Shown here: positions 1 to 9,053 of the stretch, in pieces
How positions within the stretch are numbered: position 1 is the stretch's first letter
How the letters are laid out: each line of letters opens with the position of its first letter
Notes under the pieces: model-generated
Told to the model about the DNA's origin: nothing
What the model saw: only the letters and a program-made list of their open reading frames with translations
Database searches by the model: none
Made by a program: the position numbers and the translations under genes
Assembly: GCA_041390365.1 (NCBI GenBank)
Contig: JAWKQB010000001.1
Span: 806,001 to 870,000 of the forward strand
Source of the DNA: Syntrophotaleaceae bacterium
Lineage (GTDB): Bacteria > Desulfobacterota > Desulfuromonadia > Desulfuromonadales > Syntrophotaleaceae
DNA length: 64,000 nucleotides
Direction: 5' to 3'

Positions 1-2322
1 GAACTGGTTCGTGAACAGGCCCTGGCCGATATCGCTCCGGATTTTGTCCATATCGCCAGCCATTTTGAAGGGTGGATTGATGACGCTGTCACTTCCATAG
101 GCGCTCTAGATGCCGGGATGGCAACGGCAGCAACCTTTTATGACCTGATCCCGCTGAAGCACGCGGAGACCCATTTGGGGTCAGCCCCTCATAAGGAGTG
201 GTACTTACGCAAGCTGGACTCGCTGAAAAAGGCCGAGCTTTTCCTCGCCATCTCCGATTATTCGCGTTTCGAGGCGATTTCTACCCTTGAAATACCATCG
301 GACCGGGTCGTCAACATTTCTGCCGGCGTGGACGAAAAATTCAGAAAACTGCAGATCCCGGAAACCGAAAGGAATGAGCTGTTCAGGCGCTACGGCATTT
401 TTCGTCCTTTTCTGCTGTATACCGGGAATCTGGATCCTCATAAAAACCTGCAAGGGGCAATCAAGGCTTTTGCGGCACTGAGCCGGGAGGTAAGGCGAGC
501 TCACCAATTGGTCATTGTCAGCCAGATGGATGGGCGGAATCGGGGGAAACTGCAGAAGCTGGTGAAGTCACTCGGGATGGGCGAATCAGAGGTGATCCTG
601 ACCGGATTCGTTCCTGAGTCCGATCTTGTTCGGCTTTACAATCTGTGCAAGGTTTTCGTGTTTCCCTCTCTGTATGAAGGGTTCGGTTTGCCGGCTCTTG
701 AAGCTATGGCTTGTGGAGCCCCCACCATCGGCTCGAACGCAACAAGCATCCCCGAGGTTATCGGGAGAAATGATGCCCTGTTCGATCCGACTTCTACAAA
801 GTCTATGGCCGATGCGATGCAGCAGGTTCTTATGGATGAAGGGTTCAGGGAGTCACTGCGCGTTCATGCCTGTTCGCGAAGCTCCAGATTTTCCTGGGAT
901 GCCGTCGCTCAACGTGCCGTCGAGGCGATGGAGGATAAGGCGAAAACCGGTCTTTCATCAAAAAGATACAGTCTGCAGGTAACAGCCGATGCCCGCTATG
1001 CGGCCCTGCTGCAAAAAATCCCGCTCTTTTCGAGTGCCCTGCACCCTGCAGATTTTGATTTGAGGTCACTGGCCGCCTCGATCAGTTTGAATGACTGCAG
1101 CCAGTCGAAGAGGCAAATTCTGGTCGATGTTTCGGCATTGGCTGTCCGTGATGCCAAAACCGGCATTCAGCGGGTCGTTCGGAGTATTCTGGGGCATCTC
1201 CTTGCCGATCCCCCTCCAGGATTCATCATTGAGCCGGTTTATGGCGCTGATTGCGGATTTTACCGCTATGCTCACCGTTTCCTGCGGGGATTTCAGGGGC
1301 TTGACCACGATCTCGGCGAAGACTTTCCCGTTGATGCGAGACGCGGAGACATCTTTCTGGGACTTGATCTTTCAGCCCATCTTTTTCCCGTCTTTCGGCC
1401 GGTTCTGGAAAATTTCCAACGAGTCGGCGTCAAATCCTGTTTCCTTGTATACGACCTGATTCCGGTTTTGTATCCCCACTGGTTCCCGAAAGGAATGTCG
1501 GCAGTTTTCTCCAACTGGTTGGAGGCGGTCAGCGCCCATGCGGATAGTCTGCTCTGCATTTCCGCATCTGTGGCTGACGAGGTTCGCCAGTGGCTCCAAC
1601 GGAAGCGGGTCGACCGAACTGATCTGAATATCGGCTATTTCCATCTTGGTGCCGATATTGACAACAGTGTCCCTACACGAGGTGTGCCTGACAATGCCGA
1701 GAAGGAACTCAAACGGTTAAGCGACTCTCCGACATTTCTTATGGTGGGAACAATCGAACCGCGAAAGAGTCATGCTCAGGTGGTCGCCGCCTTTGAAAAA
1801 CTCTGGGCTTCGGGTGTGGAGGCCAATCTCGTCATCGTCGGTAAGGCGGGGTGGAATATGGAACCCTTTACCGAAAGTCTGCACGGCCATCCAGAGCGTG
1901 GGAAAAGACTGCATTGGATGGAAGGGATAAGTGATGAATACCTGGAAAGGGTCTATCGAATTTCTTCGGCCTTGATCGCCGCTTCGGAGGCGGAGGGTTT
2001 TGGTTTGCCCCTTATCGAGGCCGCCCAGCACAAGCTTCCCGTTATTGCCCGTGACATCCCTGTGTTTCGCGAGGTTGCCGGTGAACATGCCTTCTATTTC
2101 AATGGACGGTCTCCAGAGGAACTTGCACGAGCACTTAGAGATTGGATGGCATTGGATCAGGTCGATTCGATCCCCCGTTCGGACAGCCTGCCCTGGATGA
2201 CATGGCGGCAAAGCACTCAGCAGTTGTTGGCATTTCTGTTAGATCCGATAGGGCGTCAGGATAACAAGCAGACGGATCAGGAAGATTATTGTCACCCCGG
2301 TGTTTCGAAGGTTGTTTCGTAA
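1..2322 (+). CDS. Two-domain GT4 glycosyltransferase, 5' end outside the window
   Basis: The frame is open from base 1, so the N-terminus lies upstream; 773 residues are visible. Two GT-B (GT4, Glycos_transf_1) units are joined in tandem. The first has FLLYTGNLDPHKN near visible residue 140 and the nucleotide-sugar site SLYEGFGLPALEAMACG near 225. The second opens with DVSALAVRDAKTGIQRVVR near 375 and has FLMVGTIEPRKS near 580 and SEAEGFGLPLIEAA near 660. Both E-x7-E-type C-terminal sites look intact, so both domains may be active. Tandem GT4 proteins of this kind (WbdA-like) build repeating mannan or rhamnan chains, which fits gmd and rmd downstream. Sugar specificity cannot be read from sequence. 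It is probably cytoplasmic or membrane-associated and is the first visible gene of a co-directional polysaccharide cluster. Confidence 0.85.
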   Translation, partial: ELVREQALADIAPDFVHIASHFEGWIDDAVTSIGALDAGMATAATFYDLIPLKHAETHLGSAPHKEWYLRKLDSLKKAELFLAISDYSRFEAISTLEIPSDRVVNISAGVDEKFRKLQIPETERNELFRRYGIFRPFLLYTGNLDPHKNLQGAIKAFAALSREVRRAHQLVIVSQMDGRNRGKLQKLVKSLGMGESEVILTGFVPESDLVRLYNLCKVFVFPSLYEGFGLPALEAMACGAPTIGSNATSIPEVIGRNDALFDPTSTKSMADAMQQVLMDEGFRESLRVHACSRSSRFSWDAVAQRAVEAMEDKAKTGLSSKRYSLQVTADARYAALLQKIPLFSSALHPADFDLRSLAASISLNDCSQSKRQILVDVSALAVRDAKTGIQRVVRSILGHLLADPPPGFIIEPVYGADCGFYRYAHRFLRGFQGLDHDLGEDFPVDARRGDIFLGLDLSAHLFPVFRPVLENFQRVGVKSCFLVYDLIPVLYPHWFPKGMSAVFSNWLEAVSAHADSLLCISASVADEVRQWLQRKRVDRTDLNIGYFHLGADIDNSVPTRGVPDNAEKELKRLSDSPTFLMVGTIEPRKSHAQVVAAFEKLWASGVEANLVIVGKAGWNMEPFTESLHGHPERGKRLHWMEGISDEYLERVYRISSALIAASEAEGFGLPLIEAAQHKLPVIARDIPVFREVAGEHAFYFNGRSPEELARALRDWMALDQVDSIPRSDSLPWMTWRQSTQQLLAFLLDPIGRQDNKQTDQEDYCHPGVSKVVS

Positions 2323-2349
2323 AGCGTTTCTGATTGGAAGGGTTTTCCA

Positions 2350-3336
2350 TTGAAGCTGATCATTCAGATACCTTGCTATAACGAGGCCGAAACACTTGCA
2401 GTGACCCTTGCTGAGCTTCCGCGCTACGTGCCTGGGTTTGATGCTGTCGAATGGTTGATCATCGACGACGGCAGTCTCGATAATACGGTAGCGGTGGCAA
2501 GAGCCAATGGGGTCAATCATGTCATTCGTCATACCCGTAACCAGGGCCTGGCCCGTGCTTTTATGACGGGACTGGATGCCTGCATCCAGTTGGGGGCCGA
2601 TGTTATCGTCAATACCGATGCCGATAATCAGTACAAAGCCGATGACATTCCCGCTCTTACCCGGCCAATTCTTCAGCAGCGCGCAGAGATTGTAGTGGGC
2701 AGCCGCCCGATCCAGGCCATCGATCATTTTTCGCCTGTCAAGAAACTGCTGCAAAAACTGGGTAGCAGGGTGGTCCGTTTCGCCAGCAAAACCGATATTC
2801 CTGACGCTCCCAGCGGCTTTCGTGCCATCAGCCGCTCAGCGGCACAACGTCTCATGGTTTTCAACGATTACACCTATACCCTGGAAACAATCATCCAGGC
2901 TGGCCAGAAAAATATGGCGATTCTGTCCGTCCCTGTGAGAGTCAATGAGGATTTAAGACCTTCACGCCTGGTCAAAAGCATCCCGTCCTATGTCAAACGC
3001 AGTATCGTCACTATTGTTCGCATTTTTGTCGTTTACCGTCCCTTTCGGTTTTTTGGAACGATCGGGTCTGTTCTGTTTTCCTTGGGCTTTGTAATCGGTC
3101 TTCGGTTTCTTTGGTACTACTTCAAAGGTGCGGGTAATGGACATGTCCAGTCGCTCATTCTTGCTGCCCTGCTCATGGGTATGGGATTCCAGACCGTTCT
3201 GATCGCTTTCATCGCTGACCTGTTGGCGGCAAACCGAAAACTGATAGAAGATATTCGTTTTCGGGTGCGTGCTGAAGAAGATGTCTGTGCAAATGAAAAT
3301 CCAATGCAGGATCTGCCTGTAAGGGAAAATGCATGA
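2350..3336 (+). CDS. GT2 family glycosyltransferase with C-terminal membrane segments (DPM1-like)
   Basis: The 328-residue protein starts at a TTG with GGAAGGG about 8 bases upstream. The GT-A core has IPCYNEAETL near residue 6, IIDDGSLDNT near 37 and the metal-binding DxD in NTDADNQY near 90. Two hydrophobic segments near 230-250 and 265-290 anchor it in the inner membrane. This layout is typical of polyprenyl-phosphate glycosyltransferases (DPM1/GtrB type) that load a sugar on a lipid carrier. It lies 27 bases after the two-domain GT4 gene and overlaps the next gene by 4 bases (ATGA), so it is probably co-transcribed and translationally coupled. The sugar transferred is unknown. Confidence 0.88.
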   Translation: MKLIIQIPCYNEAETLAVTLAELPRYVPGFDAVEWLIIDDGSLDNTVAVARANGVNHVIRHTRNQGLARAFMTGLDACIQLGADVIVNTDADNQYKADDIPALTRPILQQRAEIVVGSRPIQAIDHFSPVKKLLQKLGSRVVRFASKTDIPDAPSGFRAISRSAAQRLMVFNDYTYTLETIIQAGQKNMAILSVPVRVNEDLRPSRLVKSIPSYVKRSIVTIVRIFVVYRPFRFFGTIGSVLFSLGFVIGLRFLWYYFKGAGNGHVQSLILAALLMGMGFQTVLIAFIADLLAANRKLIEDIRFRVRAEEDVCANENPMQDLPVRENA

Positions 3337-3968
3337 AGGCGGCCAATGGTTTGAAAGAGGATGGTATCGTTGCAGGCAATAACTACAATAAATATGGATC
3401 CAGGAATCCTGTTGTAAAAACAATTATGGCAGGATTTTCACATGCCCTTATGCAGTTGGTGGACAAGTCATCACCCAAATCAATTCATGATGTGGGGTGC
3501 GGGGAAGGGTTTTGGGTTTTGGAATGGGCCAGGCAGGGGAGAAATGTCCGTGGAACCGATTTTTCCTCGGCTGTCATTGATCTGGCAAAGAAAAATGCAA
3601 TTGAACATGGATTAGAAGAAATTTTATTTGAAACTCGGAGTATCTATGATCTGGATCCATCCAGGGACAGTGCTGATCTGATTGTATGCATTGAGGTGCT
3701 CGAACATTTGCATGATCCGGAAACCGCATTGGAAAGGCTTCAATCTGTTGTCGACAGGCATTTGATTGTCAGTGTGCCTCACGAGCCTGTCTGGCGTCTG
3801 TTGAATATTGTCAGAGGAAAATATCTCGACAGCATGGGCAACACGCCCGGACATGTTCAGCATTGGTCCAGAGGCGGTTTCGTGCAGATGATCTCAAAAT
3901 ATTTCGAGGTGGTTGAAGTTAAAAAGCCACTGCCATGGACCATGTTGTTATGCCAATCGCGGGTTTGA
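3333..3968 (+). CDS. Class I SAM-dependent methyltransferase
   Basis: A 211-residue Rossmann-fold methyltransferase. Motif I is HDVGCGEGFWVLEWA near residue 50, an acidic strand end appears in VRGTDFSSAVIDLA, and IEVLEHLHDPETAL near 115 is the motif IV/post-II region typical of Methyltransf_11/25 enzymes. It overlaps the preceding GT2 gene by 4 bases. Its role in the cluster is probably methylation of a glycan or lipid intermediate, an inference from position only. The gene is visibly richer in A+T than its neighbours (bases 3340-3720), suggesting a separate origin. Confidence 0.82.
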   Translation: MKAANGLKEDGIVAGNNYNKYGSRNPVVKTIMAGFSHALMQLVDKSSPKSIHDVGCGEGFWVLEWARQGRNVRGTDFSSAVIDLAKKNAIEHGLEEILFETRSIYDLDPSRDSADLIVCIEVLEHLHDPETALERLQSVVDRHLIVSVPHEPVWRLLNIVRGKYLDSMGNTPGHVQHWSRGGFVQMISKYFEVVEVKKPLPWTMLLCQSRV

Positions 3969-3975
3969 AACAGTG

Positions 3976-4848
3976 ATGATAAGCCCTTCCTTCAAAAAAG
4001 GCTTCAGTTGGTTGGGCACGGCTCTGGCTTTTACCGGAGTTTTTTTCGTCGGCATCCGTTTGCAGGAATACGGGACGCAAATCGATGTTGCACATTTCAA
4101 TTCTGCAAAGTGGTTGGTCATTGCTGCCTTCTGCGTGATCTACGGGTTTGCCAATCTTCTGCTCGCCTTGGCCTGGTGGAGTTTGCTGGATTGGTTTGGC
4201 CTTAGCGTTTCTCGGGGGTGGGCGATTAAAACCTACGGCATTACGCAGTTGGCAAAATACACCCCCGGCAACATTTTTCACCTGGCCGGCCGGCAAGCCA
4301 TGGGGATGGCCGCCAATCTGCCCGGATGGCCCTTGGCCAAATCTGCCCTGTGGGAATTGGGTTTGATTGCCTTAGCCGCCGGACTCTTCGGCTTTCTGGC
4401 TTTGCCCGGCTTGATTCCTGTTGTGCCCGCAAACTGGGCTCCGCTTGTTTTTACCTGTGCCGTTGGAAGCGTCGCCCTTGCGGTGTGGCGATTTTGGGGT
4501 GAACAGGTCGTCAAGGCTTTTGGCCGCTATTGCGGGTTTCTCGCTGTTTCGGGTCTCTTATTCGCGGCTCTGATTGATCTGGTCAATGACAATCCGGACA
4601 ATCTGCCATTGATCCATATAGCTGGAGCCTATGTCCTGGCCTGGCTGGCCGGTCTGATAACCCCGGGAGCACCTGCCGGTGCCGGGGTGCGGGAATTGGC
4701 GTTATTGTTTCTGCTGGATGGAGTTGTCAGCCAGGCGGACCTTCTGCTGGCGGTGCTGTTGAGCCGGGCGATTACTGTAACGGGTGATCTTGGATTTTTC
4801 GGTTTGGCGTCCTTGTGGAAACGGAAGGTTTCCGGTGAACTGTCTTGA
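3976..4848 (+). CDS. Polytopic membrane protein, lysylphosphatidylglycerol synthase TM/UPF0104-like
   Basis: About 290 residues, almost wholly hydrophobic, with roughly seven to eight predicted membrane spans. The motif GITQLAKYTPGNIFHLAGR (near residue 88) and LITPGAPAGAGVRE (near 230) match the pattern of the LPG synthase transmembrane/UPF0104 family (YxPG and PGGxGxRE motifs), often found in polysaccharide clusters. I chose ATG 3976 because it follows the methyltransferase stop by 7 bases; an in-frame ATG at 3913 would overlap that gene deeply. No catalytic soluble domain is attached, so aminoacyl transfer to lipids is unlikely. The role is unknown, possibly lipid or glycolipid handling at the inner membrane. 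Confidence 0.72.
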   Translation: MISPSFKKGFSWLGTALAFTGVFFVGIRLQEYGTQIDVAHFNSAKWLVIAAFCVIYGFANLLLALAWWSLLDWFGLSVSRGWAIKTYGITQLAKYTPGNIFHLAGRQAMGMAANLPGWPLAKSALWELGLIALAAGLFGFLALPGLIPVVPANWAPLVFTCAVGSVALAVWRFWGEQVVKAFGRYCGFLAVSGLLFAALIDLVNDNPDNLPLIHIAGAYVLAWLAGLITPGAPAGAGVRELALLFLLDGVVSQADLLLAVLLSRAITVTGDLGFFGLASLWKRKVSGELS

Positions 4849-4852
4849 AAAC

Positions 4853-7102
4853 ATGAAAAAGTCCTGGAGACTCGCGCTGACTTTTACGTCTGTGCTGGCC
4901 TTTGTGACGGTGCTGCATGGTGCGGTGCCCTTTCTTTCCGTCCCCGCTTTGGGCCAGGCTGTTTGGACCACAGGTTTTTCCCAGTCTTTCATAAATCAAT
5001 CCCTGTTCAGTATCCATGCAACCAATTTTGGAGCACCTCAACCGGCCCCTATTGCTTTCGGGCTGGCCGGAGCTTATCCGGCCGGGTTGTTTATTGCTGC
5101 CGGCATGCACCCCGTGGACGCTTACTCGACCACCTTTTTTCTTTGGCTCGCTTTGGCCTTCTGGGGAGCCTGGCGTCTCGGAATTTTTATGGGACTACGC
5201 CCGGCTTTTTCGCTGTTGCCCGCGGCATTATGGATGAGCATGCCCGTGTTTTGGGCTCATTCAAGGTACTCGATGTTATCCCTGGGAATTGGCCTTCTTC
5301 CTTTTTATTTTTTGTCCTTCGCTTATGTTCTGTATGGCAAGGCCAGGACTATTAGGGCCAGAGTTTTCATAGCTGCGCTCTTTGTTGCCGCATGCCAGAT
5401 AGCCGTTTTCATGGATGGTTATTCCTTCATGATGTTTTTGAGCGCGTCCTTCATTCTGGCTTGCTGGGTCTTCTGGCGTTGTCCGGACTTGCGCCGTCGA
5501 ATGCTTTTCTATTCTCTCCCGGTGCTTTTGCTTGGTTTCGGGCTGGCGTACCAGATGTATACGGCCTACATCGGAACATCTCAATTCGAGCCTGTTCCAT
5601 TGGATTTTTTTCGAGGATATGGAGTCGATGTTACCTTTTGGGCCATTCCAACCCGCGGTGTGCATTGGCTTTGGGATACCTTGGGTCTGAGTCTGAAACG
5701 CTCTCCCGCAGATTATTTTGGTGATGCCTCTGTCTGGATGACCACTTTCTCGCTTCCGCTAATTGTTGTCGGCTTGGCTGGATGGTTGTTTATCAGAAAA
5801 AAAAATGCTTTGGCTACCGGCTTTCTGATAGTTGCACTGGCAGGATTTTACCTGGCCCTGGGCCCCTCCCTGAAAATTAACTCCACAAGACCGTCCGAAG
5901 TGGTTTTAGCTGGGCATCTGACGCCACTCATGTCCTCCGAATATGCCCTTGGCCCCACGGGGAACGGCTGGATATCCGAAACCCTCCCTGGCTTCAAAAA
6001 CATGCGCGCCGCCTATCGATGGAGCGCTTTGGGGGTATTCGGTCTCTGGGCACTTGTTGTTCTGATGCTGACGGGTTTGCAGGGGCGAGCCATTGTGTGG
6101 ATGGGTTCACTTCTCCTCGTCCTGATTCTCTCCAATCTGCCGAATATGATCAAGAAATTTCAGCAGGATATGTCTTATCGATACCAGTTTATTCAACTCG
6201 ATAAAAATCTGGTTGCCGATTTCCAAAATTTGATCAAAGAAAATGAAATGGTTGCTTTTCTGCCTTATAGAAATGACTTTTTAGTAAACTATTTAGCATC
6301 AAAAGCGAAAATCAGGACATATAATATTGGTGGAGATAAGAATATTTCTGCAGCCAGGAAAAACTGGCCATACACCATGCGGTCTTTTCGCGAAAATTAT
6401 ATAGATAACAAATTTGTCGAAAACATTCTATTTCTTCTTGCAAGACAGGAAGCAGAAATAGTAGTCATTCCATATATAAATACAATTATTTATGAAAAAG
6501 CCTGGCCGGTGTCATTGATTCACATGGAAAAAATCGAAAATGTCATTGATGAACTGAAAAAGACAGGATTAGTCGAAGTAAGAAAATCAAAATTTTTTGC
6601 CTCAGTAAAAGTAAAAAAGGATTTTCTAGGTCTCGTTGCAGCACGACAAATGGAACAACATTTAATTAATGAGGGATTCTCGGACGCATATTTTCTCAGC
6701 GTCAACAATTTTTCCCCTGACAAAATCTTCAACCAGGTTGGGGAAGTTAAAAACGGCAGGCTGTATTCCGACGGTCGCCAGGGATTTTTACACTTTGGTC
6801 CCTACAAAACCATGCCCGCCGGAAAATATCACTTTGTGGTCAGGGGTGAGGCGACCCAGGCCGACCACGCTTGGGCTGATGTCGTATCCGGCCGGGGGTC
6901 CGTGATTCATGGCAAATATAAACTGCTGAAGGTCGGTACGACGGAAAGAAATGTCCTTGTAGAAGAAACTCTGTCTCTCTCCCAGTCTGTCGAAGATCTT
7001 GAGGTACGGGTCTACGTTGCGCCTGAAGACCGAATTCGGATCGACAGTTTTGATCTGAAGCCTGTTTTTGGAAAAACAGAAATCAAGGAGGATGTTCCCT
7101 GA
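4853..7102 (+). CDS. Large polytopic membrane protein with soluble C-terminal domain (polysaccharide cluster)
   Basis: From ATG 4853, 4 bases after the previous stop, the protein has 749 residues. The first 430 or so hold about ten hydrophobic segments. The rest is soluble and ends in a probable beta-sandwich (GKYHFVVRGEATQ, LEVRVYVAPEDRIRIDSF). This layout is seen in YfhO-like and GT-C-like proteins of glycan clusters, but I see no diagnostic catalytic motif. Bases about 6200-6700, encoding the first part of the soluble region, are strongly AT-rich compared with both ends of the same gene, as if recombined from another source. The gene overlaps gmd by one base (TGATG) and carries gmd's ribosome-binding site in its last codons. 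Function unassigned. Confidence 0.7.
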   Translation: MKKSWRLALTFTSVLAFVTVLHGAVPFLSVPALGQAVWTTGFSQSFINQSLFSIHATNFGAPQPAPIAFGLAGAYPAGLFIAAGMHPVDAYSTTFFLWLALAFWGAWRLGIFMGLRPAFSLLPAALWMSMPVFWAHSRYSMLSLGIGLLPFYFLSFAYVLYGKARTIRARVFIAALFVAACQIAVFMDGYSFMMFLSASFILACWVFWRCPDLRRRMLFYSLPVLLLGFGLAYQMYTAYIGTSQFEPVPLDFFRGYGVDVTFWAIPTRGVHWLWDTLGLSLKRSPADYFGDASVWMTTFSLPLIVVGLAGWLFIRKKNALATGFLIVALAGFYLALGPSLKINSTRPSEVVLAGHLTPLMSSEYALGPTGNGWISETLPGFKNMRAAYRWSALGVFGLWALVVLMLTGLQGRAIVWMGSLLLVLILSNLPNMIKKFQQDMSYRYQFIQLDKNLVADFQNLIKENEMVAFLPYRNDFLVNYLASKAKIRTYNIGGDKNISAARKNWPYTMRSFRENYIDNKFVENILFLLARQEAEIVVIPYINTIIYEKAWPVSLIHMEKIENVIDELKKTGLVEVRKSKFFASVKVKKDFLGLVAARQMEQHLINEGFSDAYFLSVNNFSPDKIFNQVGEVKNGRLYSDGRQGFLHFGPYKTMPAGKYHFVVRGEATQADHAWADVVSGRGSVIHGKYKLLKVGTTERNVLVEETLSLSQSVEDLEVRVYVAPEDRIRIDSFDLKPVFGKTEIKEDVP

Positions 7103-8139
7103 TGTCCAAAAAAGCGTTCATTACCGGCATCACCGGTCAGGACGGTGCCTATCTGGCCGAACTGCTGTTGGAAAAGGGCTATGAAGTCTACGGCACCTAC
7201 CGTCGCACCAGTTCCGTCAACTTCTGGCGTATCGAGGAACTGGGCATTTCAGGTCATCCCGACCTGCATTTGCTCGAGTTCGACATAACGGACAAATCCA
7301 CCAGCACCCGTCTGATTGAAAAAGTGCATCCTGCCGAGGTCTACAATCTGGCCGCCCAAAGCTTTGTCGGTGTTTCCTTTGAGCAACCTCTGGCTACGGC
7401 CAAGATTACCGGCCTGGGAGCCGTCCATCTGCTCGAGGCGATCCGTATTGTCGATACGAAAATCCGGTTTTACCAGGCATCGACTTCGGAACTTTACGGC
7501 AAGGTGCAGGAGATTCCCCAGACAGAAAAAACCCCCTTTTATCCCCGCAGCCCTTACGGTGTGGCCAAGCTTTACGCCCACTGGATGACCATCAACTATC
7601 GCGAAGCCTACGACATCTTCGGTTGTTGCGGTATCCTTTTCAATCACGAGTCACCCTTGCGCGGCCGGGAATTCGTGACGCGCAAAATCACGGACAGTAT
7701 CGCCAAAATCAAACTGGGCAAACTTGACATTCTCGAACTGGGCAATTTAAATGCGAAGCGGGACTGGGGTTACGCCAAGGACTATGTCGAAGGCATGTGG
7801 CGCATGCTCCAGGCTGAAAAACCGGATACCTACGTTCTGGCGACCAGCCGCTCCGAAACGGTCCGCGATTTTGTCGCCATGACCTGCAAGGCCGCCGGGA
7901 TACGGGTGAGGTTCGAAGGGGAAGGGGAGAAGGAAAAGGGTATCGATGAGGCCACCGGCAAAACCATCGTGGCCGTCAATCCCAAATTTTATCGACCCGC
8001 CGAGGTCGACCTGTTAATGGGGAACCCGGCCAAAGCCAAGGCCGAACTTGGCTGGGAGGCGAAAACCACCCTGGAAGAGCTCTGCCTGATGATGGTTGAG
8101 GCCGATCTGCGACGCAACCGGGCCGGGTTTTCCTTTTAG
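7102..8139 (+). CDS. gmd: GDP-mannose 4,6-dehydratase
   Basis: A 345-residue short-chain dehydrogenase/reductase that converts GDP-D-mannose to GDP-4-keto-6-deoxy-D-mannose. The NAD(P)-binding motif is TGITGQDGAYLAELL at residues 8-22. The catalytic set is visible as STSELYGKV near 127 and YGVAK near 153. The specific FNHESPLRG and GNLNAKRDWGYAKDYVEGMW stretches are diagnostic of Gmd. AAGGAGG lies 10 bases before ATG 7102. The next gene is an rmd-like reductase, so the product is probably reduced to GDP-D-rhamnose rather than turned into GDP-fucose; no Fcl/WcaG is seen here. Confidence 0.96.
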   Translation: MSKKAFITGITGQDGAYLAELLLEKGYEVYGTYRRTSSVNFWRIEELGISGHPDLHLLEFDITDKSTSTRLIEKVHPAEVYNLAAQSFVGVSFEQPLATAKITGLGAVHLLEAIRIVDTKIRFYQASTSELYGKVQEIPQTEKTPFYPRSPYGVAKLYAHWMTINYREAYDIFGCCGILFNHESPLRGREFVTRKITDSIAKIKLGKLDILELGNLNAKRDWGYAKDYVEGMWRMLQAEKPDTYVLATSRSETVRDFVAMTCKAAGIRVRFEGEGEKEKGIDEATGKTIVAVNPKFYRPAEVDLLMGNPAKAKAELGWEAKTTLEELCLMMVEADLRRNRAGFSF

Positions 8140-8147
8140 GACAGAAA

Positions 8148-9032
8148 ATGAAAACAGTATTGGTGACAGGGGCTGCCGGTTTTACCGGCCGCTTTATGAC
8201 AGCGGCACTTGAGCAGAAAAATTACCATGTGATCGGGCTGGTACACAGTACGAAAGGACCGGGACAAGGCTTACCCTGCGATCTGACGGATGCGGTGGCG
8301 GTCGCCGAGGCGATGCGCGAAATAAAGCCTGACTATGTTGTCCATCTGGCGGCGCTGTCCTTTGTGGGACACCGCGACAGCGAGGCGTTCTACCGTGTCA
8401 ATCTGTTCGGGACGCTGCATCTGCTCGAGGCCCTGGCGGCGCTGCCGGTCCCGCCGCGCAAGGTGCTGGTGGCCAGCAGTGCGAACGTCTACGGCACGCC
8501 GGCCGTGGAGGTGATCGATGAGTCGGTCTGTCCCGCCCCGGTCAATCATTACGCCAACAGTAAACTGGCCATGGAGCACATGGTCAGGACCTGGTTCGAC
8601 AGGCTCCCCATCCTGATCACCCGTCCCTTCAATTATACCGGTCCCGGCCAGGCGCCCGTCTTTCTGGTGCCGAAGATTGTCGAACACTTCCGGCGCCGAT
8701 CTCCGACAATCGAATTGGGGAACCTTGACGTAAGCCGCGATTTCTCCGACGTGCGAGATGTCGTGGCCGCCTATGCCGCCCTGCTCGAAACCGATGCGGT
8801 TTCCGAAACTGTCAACATATGCCGAGGTGAGGCAACGCCTCTGCGGGGGATCATAGACATCATGAACCGTCTGGCGGGGTATGAAATCGAGGTCAAAGTC
8901 AATCCGGCTTTTGTTCGCTCCAAGGAAATATCGAGATTGCAGGGAGACAATACCAGGCTGAAGCGTCTGGTCGGTACTGTTCCCTCCATACCTATCCAGG
9001 AGACACTGCAATGGATGCTGGACGCATCCTGA
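8148..9032 (+). CDS. rmd: GDP-6-deoxy-D-mannose reductase-like NAD-dependent epimerase/dehydratase
   Basis: A 294-residue extended SDR protein. It has TGAAGFTGRFM at residues 7-17, SSANVYG near 112 and the YANSKLAME catalytic tyrosine-lysine pair near 140. TRPFNYTGPGQ and NLDVSRDFSDVRDV resemble the Rmd/GDP-4-keto-6-deoxymannose reductase branch. It starts 8 bases after gmd behind AGGA, which supports joint synthesis of GDP-D-rhamnose. Related subfamilies (epimerases or other 4-reductases) cannot be fully excluded from sequence alone. Confidence 0.82.
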   Translation: MKTVLVTGAAGFTGRFMTAALEQKNYHVIGLVHSTKGPGQGLPCDLTDAVAVAEAMREIKPDYVVHLAALSFVGHRDSEAFYRVNLFGTLHLLEALAALPVPPRKVLVASSANVYGTPAVEVIDESVCPAPVNHYANSKLAMEHMVRTWFDRLPILITRPFNYTGPGQAPVFLVPKIVEHFRRRSPTIELGNLDVSRDFSDVRDVVAAYAALLETDAVSETVNICRGEATPLRGIIDIMNRLAGYEIEVKVNPAFVRSKEISRLQGDNTRLKRLVGTVPSIPIQETLQWMLDAS

Positions 9033-9053
9033 AAGGTATTCTCAGGCATCACC

